NCBI GenBank assembly: GCA_902634935.1
Contig: CACPMF010000005.1
Span: forward strand, 1 to 64,000
Length of the DNA: 64,000 bases
Direction: 5' to 3'
Source: an uncultured Pelagibacteraceae bacterium
Lineage (GTDB): Bacteria; Pseudomonadota; Alphaproteobacteria; Pelagibacterales; Pelagibacteraceae
Below are positions 25,173-34,658 of this stretch, piece after piece. The notes below the pieces were generated by a model, which had not been told where the DNA came from, made no database searches, and was given only the letters and a program-made list of their open reading frames with translations. A program made the position numbers and the translations under genes. Position 1 is the stretch's first letter, and each line of letters starts with the position of its first letter.

Positions 25173-26567
25173 ATGAAAAAAGTTGCAACTCGGTTTGCAC
25201 CCTCACCTACTGGGCCATTGCATATAGGTGGAGTAAGAACTGCTTTATTTAATTGGCTATATTCGAAAAACCATAATGGAAAATTTTTTTTAAGAATTGA
25301 AGATACTGATAAGGAAAGATCAAAAGAGGAATTTAAATTACAGATTTTAAATTCTCTTAAATGGATAGGGATTAATCATGATGGAGAGGAGTATATTCAA
25401 TCAAAAAATATTGAAAGTCATACTAAAATCGTAAATAAATTATTAGAAACCGGAAATGCTTACAAATGTTATTGCTCCTCAGATGAAATAGAAGAGCAAA
25501 AACTTAGAGCTAAACAAAAAAAGATACCGTACATTTATAATAGAAAATGGAGGGATAAAAGCGAAACAGAGGCTCCTCAAGATGTCAAACCAGTTATAAG
25601 GTTTAAAAGTAAAATTGAGGGCAGCACAAAAATAAATGATTTAGTTCAGGGAGATATAGAAATTGAAAATAATACAATTGAAGATTTTATAATTTTACGA
25701 ACAGATGGAACACCAACATACAATTTATCGGCTTCAGTAGATGACCATATTATGGATATTACCCATATAATTCGAGGTGATGATCATAAAATCAATACAT
25801 TTAAACAAATTCAAATATATGAGGCGCTGCGATGGGAAACACCTTTATTTGCACATATACCTTTAATTCATACATTGGAAGGTAAAAAATTATCAAAAAG
25901 AGATAATGCTTCAACAATTGATAATTACGAAAAAATTGGAATTATGCCTGATGCCTTAAGAAATTATCTTATGAGATTGGGGTGGTCTTATAAAGATAAA
26001 GAAATATTTTCTTTGAAAGAAAGTATTAAATATTTTAATTTAGAAGGTATTGGAAAGTCACCTTCAAAACTTGATATGTCACGAATTTTATCAATGAATG
26101 AGTATTATATAAAAAATAAAAGTAACGATGATCTTTTCCAAAGTTTCGAGGAATATTGTAAAAATTTTAAGGAAAATATTAACAATGAAAAACTAAATAT
26201 TATAAAGAAATCACTAACTTTTTTAAAAAATAAAGCAAAAACAATGGAGGATATTTATAACAATTCAAAATTTATTATAAATGATGAGATAATTATTGAA
26301 AACGCTGAAATGAGTTTATTAACTGAAAATGCAAAAAATATAATCAAATCTTTCATGAAAAAAGTAAATGAAATAGAAGTTTTTAATAAAGAAACATTAG
26401 AACCAATAATAAATAATTTAATAACAGAGAATCAAACAAACTTTAAAGGTGTAGGTCAGCCATTAAGAATTATTTTAACAGGCTCAAAATTTGGACCTGG
26501 AATATATGATATTATAATTTCGTTAGGAAAAAAAAGAGTTTTAGATAGATTAAGTAAGATAGGATAA
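25173..26567 (+). CDS. gltX: Glutamyl-tRNA synthetase
   Basis: The 464-residue class I synthetase has the HIGH-type motif HIGG (residues 17-20, in FAPSPTGPLHIGG) and the KLSKR motif (239-243). The full length, with the C-terminal anticodon-binding part ending in GVGQPLRIILTG, excludes the shorter GluQ-type enzyme. It charges tRNA-Glu and, in organisms using GatCAB, may also mischarge tRNA-Gln; I cannot tell which. Its last 18 bases overlap antisense to the end of lpxB. Confidence 0.97.
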   Translation: MKKVATRFAPSPTGPLHIGGVRTALFNWLYSKNHNGKFFLRIEDTDKERSKEEFKLQILNSLKWIGINHDGEEYIQSKNIESHTKIVNKLLETGNAYKCYCSSDEIEEQKLRAKQKKIPYIYNRKWRDKSETEAPQDVKPVIRFKSKIEGSTKINDLVQGDIEIENNTIEDFIILRTDGTPTYNLSASVDDHIMDITHIIRGDDHKINTFKQIQIYEALRWETPLFAHIPLIHTLEGKKLSKRDNASTIDNYEKIGIMPDALRNYLMRLGWSYKDKEIFSLKESIKYFNLEGIGKSPSKLDMSRILSMNEYYIKNKSNDDLFQSFEEYCKNFKENINNEKLNIIKKSLTFLKNKAKTMEDIYNNSKFIINDEIIIENAEMSLLTENAKNIIKSFMKKVNEIEVFNKETLEPIINNLITENQTNFKGVGQPLRIILTGSKFGPGIYDIIISLGKKRVLDRLSKIG

Positions 26568-27683
26568 AATTACTTGAGATGCCTGGTCACTTGCAGAGGT
26601 TGAAGATTTTAAATCATCTATAGTATTTTTAACTACAGACATTTGCTCTTTAATTAAATTAGGTTTTTTCATAAAGTAATGAAAAGTTTTATAAATCTCA
26701 TTTGGATTACATTCGTTTTGTAAAAGTTCTGGTATGATTTCTTTGTTATTAATTATATTAATCATATTTACATATTTAATTTTTAATAGAAGTTTAGCTA
26801 TATGATAATTAAAAAAATTCATTTTATAAATTATCATTGAAGGAATATTATTTTTACATACCTCGAGAGATACAGTTCCAGACTTGACAATTGCAAAAAT
26901 CGATTTTTTTAAAACCTGTGATTTGATTTTATCATCACTAACAACTTCAACATTCGAAAAATTTTCTGTTAACAATTTATTTTTTATCATCTCTTTAAAT
27001 TTTTGAGTAGAATGAAAAATATAATGATATGAATTATCTTTTAAATTCATCTTTTTTATAAAATTAATTAATAATGGAAAAAGGATTTTAATTTCACTTT
27101 CCCTGCTGCCTGGAAACAAGGATACAATATTTTTTTTATCTACAAAATCTTTGATCTCTACATTTATTTCCTTTTCCATAGAATCTATCAAAGGATGTCC
27201 AACAAAAGTGTTTTTTAAATTCTCCTTGTCAAAGAATTTTTTTTCAAAACAAAATAAAAGAAGGATATGATCAAGAAATTTTTTCATTTTTTTTACTCTC
27301 CCCTCTCGCCATGCCCAAACTTTTGGTGCAATAAAATGTATTGTTTTGATTTTTGGGTTGATTTGTTTTACTTTTTCAGAAACACGTAATGAAAAATCAG
27401 GGCTATCAACTGTAAAAAGAATACTAGGATTAAACTTAATCACTTCATTTACAGTTAAATCAATTTTTTTTTTTATTTTAAAAAAGTTTAATACGACATC
27501 AGTAAAAGCCATATAAGTGATATCTTTTTGGTCATATATAGATTTGATTCCTAAAGATTTTAAATGATTTCCACACACTCCAAGATATTCAATATCTTTT
27601 TTTTTATCATTAAGATTCCTAATTACATTCGAGGCCAATTTATCCCCTGAGGACTCGCCTGTTAAAATAAATATTTTTTTCAT
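26550..27683 (-). CDS. lpxB: Lipid-A-disaccharide synthase
   Basis: The 377-residue GT19 glycosyltransferase joins UDP-diacylglucosamine and lipid X. The GESSGDKLASNVI start, the IHFIAPKVWAWREGRVKKMKK motif, FVGHPLIDS and LFPGSRESEI are family hallmarks. It is the last gene of the long minus-strand array and starts 4 bases before the lpxI stop. Its 3' end overlaps gltX by 18 bases with no room for a terminator. Confidence 0.97.
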   Translation of the reverse strand: MKKIFILTGESSGDKLASNVIRNLNDKKKDIEYLGVCGNHLKSLGIKSIYDQKDITYMAFTDVVLNFFKIKKKIDLTVNEVIKFNPSILFTVDSPDFSLRVSEKVKQINPKIKTIHFIAPKVWAWREGRVKKMKKFLDHILLLFCFEKKFFDKENLKNTFVGHPLIDSMEKEINVEIKDFVDKKNIVSLFPGSRESEIKILFPLLINFIKKMNLKDNSYHYIFHSTQKFKEMIKNKLLTENFSNVEVVSDDKIKSQVLKKSIFAIVKSGTVSLEVCKNNIPSMIIYKMNFFNYHIAKLLLKIKYVNMINIINNKEIIPELLQNECNPNEIYKTFHYFMKKPNLIKEQMSVVKNTIDDLKSSTSASDQASQVILSYLT

Positions 27684-28471
27684 ATTACATATAAAATCAT
27701 TTTATTTTTATTTGAAAATTCAATAATTTTTTTTTTATCTAAGATTATATTTTGATTGTTTTTTAAAACTATACCTCTCAAACCAATTCTTTTACATTCT
27801 TTTATTGTATCAAATCCTATTGTTGGTAAATCAGCTCTTAGGTCTTGTTTTTTTTTTGGAAACTTTATTAAAAAACCGTTATTTTTTTTTACTTTGTTTA
27901 TTTTTGATAACATCGACTGAGTGCCTTGCTTTTTTTCATACGAAATAAGTTTATTATTTCTAATAACAGCAGCTTGAACATGATTATGTGAGTTTATAGA
28001 ATACAAGTATCTTATACCTTTATTAATCTCTCTTTTTTGGTCTAAGTTAGGTTTTAACTTACTATAAGTTCCTTTTTTTAAGGTTAATTCGGGATTGAAT
28101 TTATTCAGTCTTAAAACTTTTATTTTATTTTCACTTAATATTTTAATTAATTCTTTTAAAATGGCAGCATCTCCAAACTTTGCTGCTTTAATAATTCTAG
28201 GTAAATAATAAATTCCTTTTAAATCAAGTTTTAATGATGAGATCTTTGGTTTTTCAATATTTCCAGCAAATATCACTTTTTTACAATTTTTACTTTTTAT
28301 TAAATTTAATATTTTTCCAAATTTTCCTATACCAATATGGAAGCTATTATCAAATTTTTTAAAGATATTTTTTTTTGTTAAATCAATAATAAAAAAATTT
28401 ATTTTTTTTCTTTTTATGCTTTTAATAATTAATCTTGGTAAATTTCTATTACCGAGGAATAAACAAATCAT
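27680..28471 (-). CDS. lpxI: UDP-2,3-diacylglucosamine pyrophosphatase, LpxI type
   Basis: The 263-residue protein fits the LpxI (DUF1009) family, which hydrolyses UDP-2,3-diacylglucosamine to lipid X in Alphaproteobacteria in place of LpxH. Support comes from the FAGNIEKPKISSL segment, DAAILKELIKIL, AAVIRNNKLISYE, GTQSML and LRADLPTIGFDTI near the C-terminus, and from its place between lpxA and lpxB. It overlaps both neighbours by 4 bases. Confidence 0.92.
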   Translation of the reverse strand: MICLFLGNRNLPRLIIKSIKRKKINFFIIDLTKKNIFKKFDNSFHIGIGKFGKILNLIKSKNCKKVIFAGNIEKPKISSLKLDLKGIYYLPRIIKAAKFGDAAILKELIKILSENKIKVLRLNKFNPELTLKKGTYSKLKPNLDQKREINKGIRYLYSINSHNHVQAAVIRNNKLISYEKKQGTQSMLSKINKVKKNNGFLIKFPKKKQDLRADLPTIGFDTIKECKRIGLRGIVLKNNQNIILDKKKIIEFSNKNKMILYVI

Positions 28472-29253
28472 TTTTCGTTTAAAGGAACAGATATAGGTCT
28501 TTTTTTATCGGAATTAATAAATTTAATAATATTATTCACATATTTATTTTCCTTTAATTCCTGACTTAAATTTTCAATATTTTTTCTAAATGTTTCATTG
28601 CTAAAAATAATATCATATGCACTTTGAATTTTTTTAATATCTTGATTTGAAACACCTGCTCTTCTTAAACCAATCAAATTTAATCCTGTTAAACTATTTC
28701 TATTTCCAAGAGATAAGCCGTAAGGAATAACATCACTTAACACTCCGGTCATTCCTCCTATCATTGCAAATTCACCAATTCTCGAAAATTGATGTATTGC
28801 ACAACTTCCACCAACAATAGCGTTTTTATTTATTGAAACATGGCCACCAACTTGAACGTTGTTAGCAAGAACTATGTTATCATCAATCATACAATCATGA
28901 GCTATATGACAATAAACCATAAATAAGTTATGATTTCCAACTTTGGTAATGTTGCCGCCCTGCTTTGTGCCTGGATTTATATTTACGTACTCTCTAAATC
29001 TATTATTATCTCCTATTGTTAAAGAATTTTTTTCACCTTTATATTTTAGATCCTGTGGAGGTGTACCAATTGAGCAAAATGAATAAATTTCATTTTTTTT
29101 TCCTATTTTTGTATTACCAACAATATTTACATGAGAATGAATTATTGTTTCGTCACCAATTTGAACATCAGGTCCAACTATAGAATATGGACCAATTCTT
29201 ACATTATTACCTATTAATGCCTTGCTATCAATTATTGCTGTTTTATGGATCAC
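28468..29253 (-). CDS. lpxA: UDP-N-acetylglucosamine acyltransferase
   Basis: The 261-residue left-handed beta-helix protein has many hexapeptide repeats, then a helical C-terminal part. HIAHDC (His119) matches the catalytic histidine of E. coli LpxA (His125). It performs the first acylation of lipid A synthesis. Gene order lpxD-fabZ-lpxA-lpxI-lpxB is the usual one. A 53-base gap separates it from fabZ, one of the few gaps in this array. Confidence 0.97.
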   Translation of the reverse strand: MIHKTAIIDSKALIGNNVRIGPYSIVGPDVQIGDETIIHSHVNIVGNTKIGKKNEIYSFCSIGTPPQDLKYKGEKNSLTIGDNNRFREYVNINPGTKQGGNITKVGNHNLFMVYCHIAHDCMIDDNIVLANNVQVGGHVSINKNAIVGGSCAIHQFSRIGEFAMIGGMTGVLSDVIPYGLSLGNRNSLTGLNLIGLRRAGVSNQDIKKIQSAYDIIFSNETFRKNIENLSQELKENKYVNNIIKFINSDKKRPISVPLNEK

Positions 29254-29306
29254 ATTTAAATAAATAACAAAATTATTTATTTATACTTATCAACTATTGC
29301 TACTAT

Positions 29307-29759
29307 TTATTTCTTTCTATCAACAATTGTTGCAGCCCATTGAGCATCTGCCATTTTTTTACCATCCACAAAAGCTTCACCTTGATATTTCCAGACTCTT
29401 CCATGAGATCTTATGGCCTCTATATTTAATTCTAATTTACAATCGGGGATTACAGGACTTCTAAATCTTGCTTTATCAACAGTCATTAAAAAAACAAGTT
29501 TATTTTCATATGTAGATTTATCAATGCCTGTAGCTGTAAGAGCTGCTGCTGCTTGTCCAAACGCCTCAACTATTAAAACACCTGGCATCACTGGTTCTCC
29601 TGGAAAATGACCTTGAACAAAAAAACTATCTTTTTTAACATATACAATTGCCGTAGCCGATTTTAATTTCTTAATGTTTACAAGTTCATCAATTAAAAGC
29701 ATAGGCTCTCTATGAGGTAATAAATTCTTAATGTCTTCTTTATTTAATTTATCTATCAT
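29307..29759 (-). CDS. fabZ: 3-hydroxyacyl-ACP dehydratase FabZ
   Basis: The 150-residue hot-dog-fold enzyme removes water from 3-hydroxyacyl-ACP in fatty acid synthesis. LLPHREPMLLIDEL at the N-terminus and GHFPGEPVMPGVLIVEAFGQ (catalytic His51 and Glu65) are diagnostic. It sits between lpxD (4-base overlap) and lpxA, where it balances acyl chains between lipid A and phospholipids. Confidence 0.97.
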   Translation of the reverse strand: MIDKLNKEDIKNLLPHREPMLLIDELVNIKKLKSATAIVYVKKDSFFVQGHFPGEPVMPGVLIVEAFGQAAAALTATGIDKSTYENKLVFLMTVDKARFRSPVIPDCKLELNIEAIRSHGRVWKYQGEAFVDGKKMADAQWAATIVDRKK

Positions 29760-30736
29760 TTTTTATTATCTTTTATAAATAACTTAATATCTTTTGCTGG
29801 ATAGCCCATAACTTTTGTATTGTCAGGTATATTTTTAATTACGCCACTGCCACCACCTATTTGTACATTATTTCCAATTTTCAAATGTCCAGAAATTCCA
29901 GCTTGACCACCTATTAAAACATTATCACCAATTTCAGAGCTTCCAGCAAAACCAACCTGTCCAGCTATTATACAGTTTTTACCAATTTTTACATTATGAG
30001 CAATGTGGACTTGATTATCTAAGAATGTATTTTCTCCAATAATTGTATTCCCAAGGGAACCTCTATCGATTGTATTATTTGAACCAATCTCTACATTGTC
30101 TTTTATTATGACCATACCTATATGCGGGTAACGTAAATTTTTGCCTTTTTTAGGAAAAAAACCAAAACCCTTTTTTCCAACAACAGCACCATCTAAAATA
30201 TGAACATTATTTCCAACAACTGTTTTTTTTAAAATAACATTTGAGCCTATAGAACAGTTCTTACCAATTCTAACATTATCTTCTAATATAGAATTGTGAC
30301 CTATAAAACTGTTATTACCTATCTTTACATTTTTACCTATTATAACATTTGAACCTAGAGTTACTGTTTTTGACTTAGTAAATTTTTGAGTGGATGATGT
30401 TATGTAATTAAAATTCTCATTTAAAGACTCAGGGTAAAAGAGTTCAGTGATAATTGCAACACTAAGAAGAACGTTGTCAACTAAAAGTATATTTTTGGTA
30501 GGGAAATATTTTTTAAATTTGGATGATGTAATTATAAAATTTGACTTAATTTTGGGAATTAGTCTCAAGTATTTTGAAGAGTGCAAAAAAGTCAAATCTT
30601 TTTTCGATGCATCGTTTAAAGTTTTTATATCATTTAAATAAATATTTTTTTTTGTGATATTTTTTATTTTTAGTTTTTTGCAAATATCATTAACAGAAAT
30701 TTTTTTTATTTTTTTAAAAAAAATATTTTTATTCAT
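29756..30736 (-). CDS. lpxD: UDP-3-O-acylglucosamine N-acyltransferase
   Basis: The 326-residue protein has an N-terminal uridine-binding-like domain (about 1-100) and a left-handed beta-helix with hexapeptide repeats (about 105-300). FLDNQVHIAHNVKIG holds the catalytic histidine. It adds the N-linked acyl chain in lipid A synthesis. It overlaps the skp-like gene by 8 bases and fabZ by 4. Confidence 0.96.
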   Translation of the reverse strand: MNKNIFFKKIKKISVNDICKKLKIKNITKKNIYLNDIKTLNDASKKDLTFLHSSKYLRLIPKIKSNFIITSSKFKKYFPTKNILLVDNVLLSVAIITELFYPESLNENFNYITSSTQKFTKSKTVTLGSNVIIGKNVKIGNNSFIGHNSILEDNVRIGKNCSIGSNVILKKTVVGNNVHILDGAVVGKKGFGFFPKKGKNLRYPHIGMVIIKDNVEIGSNNTIDRGSLGNTIIGENTFLDNQVHIAHNVKIGKNCIIAGQVGFAGSSEIGDNVLIGGQAGISGHLKIGNNVQIGGGSGVIKNIPDNTKVMGYPAKDIKLFIKDNKK

Positions 30737-31250
30737 TAAAATTAACTTTTTGAACCGATTTATCTAATATTTCAAGTATTTGCTCCGTAATATCTAAATC
30801 TTTTTTTCCTATAATTATCATTTTTTTTGGAAGAACCATGGTAATTGAATTTTTTTCGACATAGTTTGAAATTATTGGATTAAGTTTTTCAAGTAATAAA
30901 TTGTTATATTTTATTTTTTTTTTGTTTAAATTTGCGTTAAAATTTTGTCTTTCTAATTTATAATTATTAATTCTTATTCTAATCTCATCTACTTTTTTAT
31001 TATAAAGACTTTCCTCAATAATATTTTTTTTTGAAATAAGCTCATTTTCATCTTTTTTAATTTCACTCTCTATTACTTTAAAATCTTTATTTTTTTCTTT
31101 ACTTAAATCAGTGATGAAAGTGTTTATTGACTTTCCAGCCACAGAATTACTTATTATGTGGTTTAAATCAATAAAAGCAATATTTTCACTACTACTAGCT
31201 AAATTACACTTGATGATTATTAGGAAAATTATAGAAAAAAAAGATCTCAT
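30729..31250 (-). CDS. skp: Periplasmic chaperone of the OmpH/Skp family
   Basis: The 173-residue protein has an N-terminal signal peptide (about 1-20) followed by NIAFIDLNHIISNSVAGKSI and a long charged coiled coil (about 55-125), as in Skp trimers that hold unfolded outer-membrane proteins. Its place between bamA (1-base overlap) and lpxD is classic. Sequence similarity to E. coli Skp is low; the call rests on architecture and position. Confidence 0.88.
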   Translation of the reverse strand: MRSFFSIIFLIIIKCNLASSSENIAFIDLNHIISNSVAGKSINTFITDLSKEKNKDFKVIESEIKKDENELISKKNIIEESLYNKKVDEIRIRINNYKLERQNFNANLNKKKIKYNNLLLEKLNPIISNYVEKNSITMVLPKKMIIIGKKDLDITEQILEILDKSVQKVNFNE

Positions 31251-33502
31251 TAAAATGATGTTCCAATTTGAAATCTAAAAGATTCTGTTTTATCTGTGCT
31301 CGCATCTGTTATGGGTATAGCATATGAAAAAGACAAAGGTCCAACAGCTGTAAACCAATCAACTGCTACACCAGTTGACGATCTTATTTTATCAGAGTCT
31401 AAAGAACTATCATAATCAACATGCCATAAATTTGCTGCATCAACAAACAAATTTAAATCAAGATTTTCAAATTCATTAAAAAATTTTGGAAATGATGAAG
31501 TAAAGTTTATAGCAGCGCCGTAATTACCACCAATATATTGACTTCCATCTTTGGGCCCAATTTTACCTGACTCAAAACCTCTTAGTCTGCTTGATGGTAT
31601 ATAAACTCTTTTGGATACTCTTACGTCATCGTCGAGAGAATTAACTGCCTTCACAAATAATTTACTAGCAACTAGAAAACTATCAGTTATTGAATAAAAC
31701 TTTGATGCCAATAAAGTGTTCTCAAAAGCGTTATCATCAGAATATATAGGTATTGATTGACTAAATTTTGTGAAAAAACCATCTGTTGGTTGGAAATTTT
31801 GATTTAATTTGTTTAAGGTAATCGAATATAAAAATAAATTTTCAAAGTAATCTCCTTCTTGTTTTTTTTTGATATCAGTTGCTTTGTCTGATGTTACTAA
31901 TTTTTCATAATAATTTGATATATCAAAATTTACAAAAACATCTTGGTATTGCTCAAAACCAGTACCAAGACTTAAACCAGTTCTAGTAGTTTTATACCCA
32001 CTAGAGCTCATAAAATCAGATGTAGTGCTCTCTATTGTTGTGTTTAAAGATCTATCAGTATTTCTAAAATTAGGATTTATAACACTAAACTTTCCTCTTA
32101 TTTCGTCATCAGATAACGCCAAATTTGTGTCTAATGTAATACCTTTGCCTAAATAATTTTTTTCTTTCAACCCTGCAGAAAATGAAGAGCCAGCTGTACC
32201 TGTTCCAATACCAGCAAAGATTTCACCAGTTGGTTTTTCTTCAACAATAATATTTATAATTTTATTATTTTTATCGTCATTTGTTAAAATTTGACTTTTT
32301 ACGCTTTTAAAGATTCCTTTTGATTTTACATTGCTTATTGATTTATCAAATAATATTTTATTGTAAGGATCGCCCTCATCAACAATCAATGAATTTCTTA
32401 TGACTTTTTCTTCTGTTATAAAATTTCCAAAAATATTTATTTTATCGACATAAGATTTTTCTAATTGATCTAAGAAGAAATTGACATCAATTTTATTTTC
32501 ACCAACAATCTTGGTATTAAATTTAGCATTTATAAAAACGAATTCCTTTTGTAAAGCAATTTTATCTATCGTATTTTTAATTTTGTTTATTGATTTGACA
32601 GAATATGTAGAACCTTTTAAATCATCAAAGGACTCTTGTAAATTTGAGAAACTTTCATTTGAATAATCATCAGATATTTTTAAAAAAAAGTTATTAAAGA
32701 AAAACTTTTCACCCGCATCAATTGAAAATATTAATTTAAAATTTCTACTATTTTCTACAATAGCGTACGAAGATTTTATTTGAACATTATAATAACCTTT
32801 GTTTTTATAATATCGATTGAGTAAATCCACATCTGCTGAAATTCTATTAGGATTTAAAAATTTATTTTTAGTTATAAATTTCCATGGACGTGTCTCTTCA
32901 GACAAAATTATTTTTCTCAATTTCCTACTATTAAATATTTTTTTTCCAGTAAAATTGATTTCATTAATTTTAGCTCTTTCGCCTAGATCAAAAGTATATA
33001 TCAAATTTATTGAATTATTATTATTATCAATAACTTGTGTTTTTATATCAGCAAAATAAAAACCACTCATCCTAACTATATTATTTAGTTGATTTTTTTG
33101 ATTTATAACTTTTGATTCAATAAATGGATATTTTTCAGTTTTTCTAGTAATCTTCTCCAACTCTCTCAAAATAGATTTATTTTTAATCCCAACAATTTTA
33201 ATCTCTTGAATAATTGGATTCTCTATAACGGTTATTTTTAAATTACCTGATTCAAAATTTATTTTTAAATCTTTGAAATAATCTGTCTCAAAAAGACTTT
33301 TAAATGTATTATTTATAATATTTGAGTCAATATCATCGCCTATTTCTAAATTAGAGAATATTACTATTGTTTCATCGGCTAATCTATCATTACCAAAAAT
33401 TTCAATTTTTTTAATCTGTTCAGAATAAACGTTGTTAATAAAAAAAAATTTTATGAAAAATAGAAAAATAAAATATTTTATATTATTGGAAAATTTTATC
33501 AT
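31250..33502 (-). CDS. bamA: Outer membrane protein assembly factor BamA
   Basis: The 750-residue protein has a signal peptide (hydrophobic 9-26), five POTRA-type repeats (about 30-410) and a C-terminal 16-strand barrel (about 420-750). IPSSRLRGFESGKIGPKDG and the terminal Phe (FQIGTSF) are typical of Omp85 proteins. It inserts beta-barrel proteins into the outer membrane. It overlaps dxr by 20 bases; the intramembrane protease gene rseP that usually lies between dxr and bamA is absent. Confidence 0.96.
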   Translation of the reverse strand: MIKFSNNIKYFIFLFFIKFFFINNVYSEQIKKIEIFGNDRLADETIVIFSNLEIGDDIDSNIINNTFKSLFETDYFKDLKINFESGNLKITVIENPIIQEIKIVGIKNKSILRELEKITRKTEKYPFIESKVINQKNQLNNIVRMSGFYFADIKTQVIDNNNNSINLIYTFDLGERAKINEINFTGKKIFNSRKLRKIILSEETRPWKFITKNKFLNPNRISADVDLLNRYYKNKGYYNVQIKSSYAIVENSRNFKLIFSIDAGEKFFFNNFFLKISDDYSNESFSNLQESFDDLKGSTYSVKSINKIKNTIDKIALQKEFVFINAKFNTKIVGENKIDVNFFLDQLEKSYVDKINIFGNFITEEKVIRNSLIVDEGDPYNKILFDKSISNVKSKGIFKSVKSQILTNDDKNNKIINIIVEEKPTGEIFAGIGTGTAGSSFSAGLKEKNYLGKGITLDTNLALSDDEIRGKFSVINPNFRNTDRSLNTTIESTTSDFMSSSGYKTTRTGLSLGTGFEQYQDVFVNFDISNYYEKLVTSDKATDIKKKQEGDYFENLFLYSITLNKLNQNFQPTDGFFTKFSQSIPIYSDDNAFENTLLASKFYSITDSFLVASKLFVKAVNSLDDDVRVSKRVYIPSSRLRGFESGKIGPKDGSQYIGGNYGAAINFTSSFPKFFNEFENLDLNLFVDAANLWHVDYDSSLDSDKIRSSTGVAVDWFTAVGPLSFSYAIPITDASTDKTESFRFQIGTSF

Positions 33503-34658
33503 ATTTAATTAATAATTTTTTTACATTATTGACCATTAAATTTATATCATTAATATTTTTTGGTTGCTTATTATAATACTTTTTAAAAACACTTCCTTTA
33601 ATAAGTTTAATTAATAATTTTTGCATATTTATAAAAGAAATTTTTTTACTAAGAAATAAATTAACTAATTCATCATTGATTGTAACCAGGATTACTTCAA
33701 AATAAGTATTTTTTTTTTTGTAATCACTTAGGAGATTAACATATGGAAATTTTTTATTATTGGGCTTTATAAAATTGGTGCCATTTAATTTTTCGAAATT
33801 TAGAACTGTTTTATCATAAAACATAGTGTTATTTTTTTCAAAAATAATATTAAAAATTGGAATTTCCATATTAGTTTCATGCATTAAAATTTTAATTAGT
33901 CCGTTATTGAAAACTACTAATGCATGAATTATAGATTTTGGATGTATAATTATTTTAATTTTGCTCATATCTAAATTAAAAATTTTTGAGGCCTCTATTA
34001 CTTCAAAAACTTTATTCATCATTGTTGCAGAGTCTGTAGATATTTTTTTTCCCATCGACCAATTTGGGTGATTAATAACGTTTTTTACGTTTACATAATT
34101 TAATTTTTTTTTTGAGGCATTTAAAAAAGGACCGCCAGATGCAGTCAAATAAATTTTTGAAACTAGATGTTTGTCATTATTAATTAATGACCAGATGGAA
34201 AAATGTTCAGAATCAATTGGTATAAATTTTGTTTTAAATTTTTTTAGTTTGGCATTTATAAATTTCCAGCCACAGATAATTGACTCTTTATTTGCGCTCG
34301 CGAGATTTTTTGTAAAAGGTATTATTTTTAATGTAGGATCTAATCCTTCAAATCCTGAAATACCAATAATAGTTAAATCTATTTTTTTTTTATTTTTTTT
34401 TAGATATTCAGAAATACTTGGAAATAAATTTATTTTTTTTTTTTTCAGAAAACTCTTAGCTTTTAAAAAACTTTTAGAATCATTTATTATTAAGTTCTGA
34501 ACATTGAATAATTCAGCTTGTCTGTAAAGTTTTTTAAAATTTTTATTTGATGACATACATACAATTTCAATATTATTTCGGTAATTTTTAATTACTTTAA
34601 GCGTAGATTTTCCAATTGAACCAGTTGATCCAAGAATTAAAATTTTTTTTATTTTCAT
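33483..34658 (-). CDS. dxr: 1-deoxy-D-xylulose-5-phosphate reductoisomerase
   Basis: The 391-residue enzyme makes methylerythritol phosphate in the non-mevalonate isoprenoid pathway. ILGSTGSIGKSTLKVI binds NADPH, SANKESIICG is conserved, and PIDSEHFSIW and TASGGPFLN hold metal and substrate ligands. It overlaps cdsA by 4 bases and bamA by 20. It supplies precursors that UppS, two genes upstream, polymerises. Confidence 0.97.
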   Translation of the reverse strand: MKIKKILILGSTGSIGKSTLKVIKNYRNNIEIVCMSSNKNFKKLYRQAELFNVQNLIINDSKSFLKAKSFLKKKKINLFPSISEYLKKNKKKIDLTIIGISGFEGLDPTLKIIPFTKNLASANKESIICGWKFINAKLKKFKTKFIPIDSEHFSIWSLINNDKHLVSKIYLTASGGPFLNASKKKLNYVNVKNVINHPNWSMGKKISTDSATMMNKVFEVIEASKIFNLDMSKIKIIIHPKSIIHALVVFNNGLIKILMHETNMEIPIFNIIFEKNNTMFYDKTVLNFEKLNGTNFIKPNNKKFPYVNLLSDYKKKNTYFEVILVTINDELVNLFLSKKISFINMQKLLIKLIKGSVFKKYYNKQPKNINDINLMVNNVKKLLIKYDKIFQ

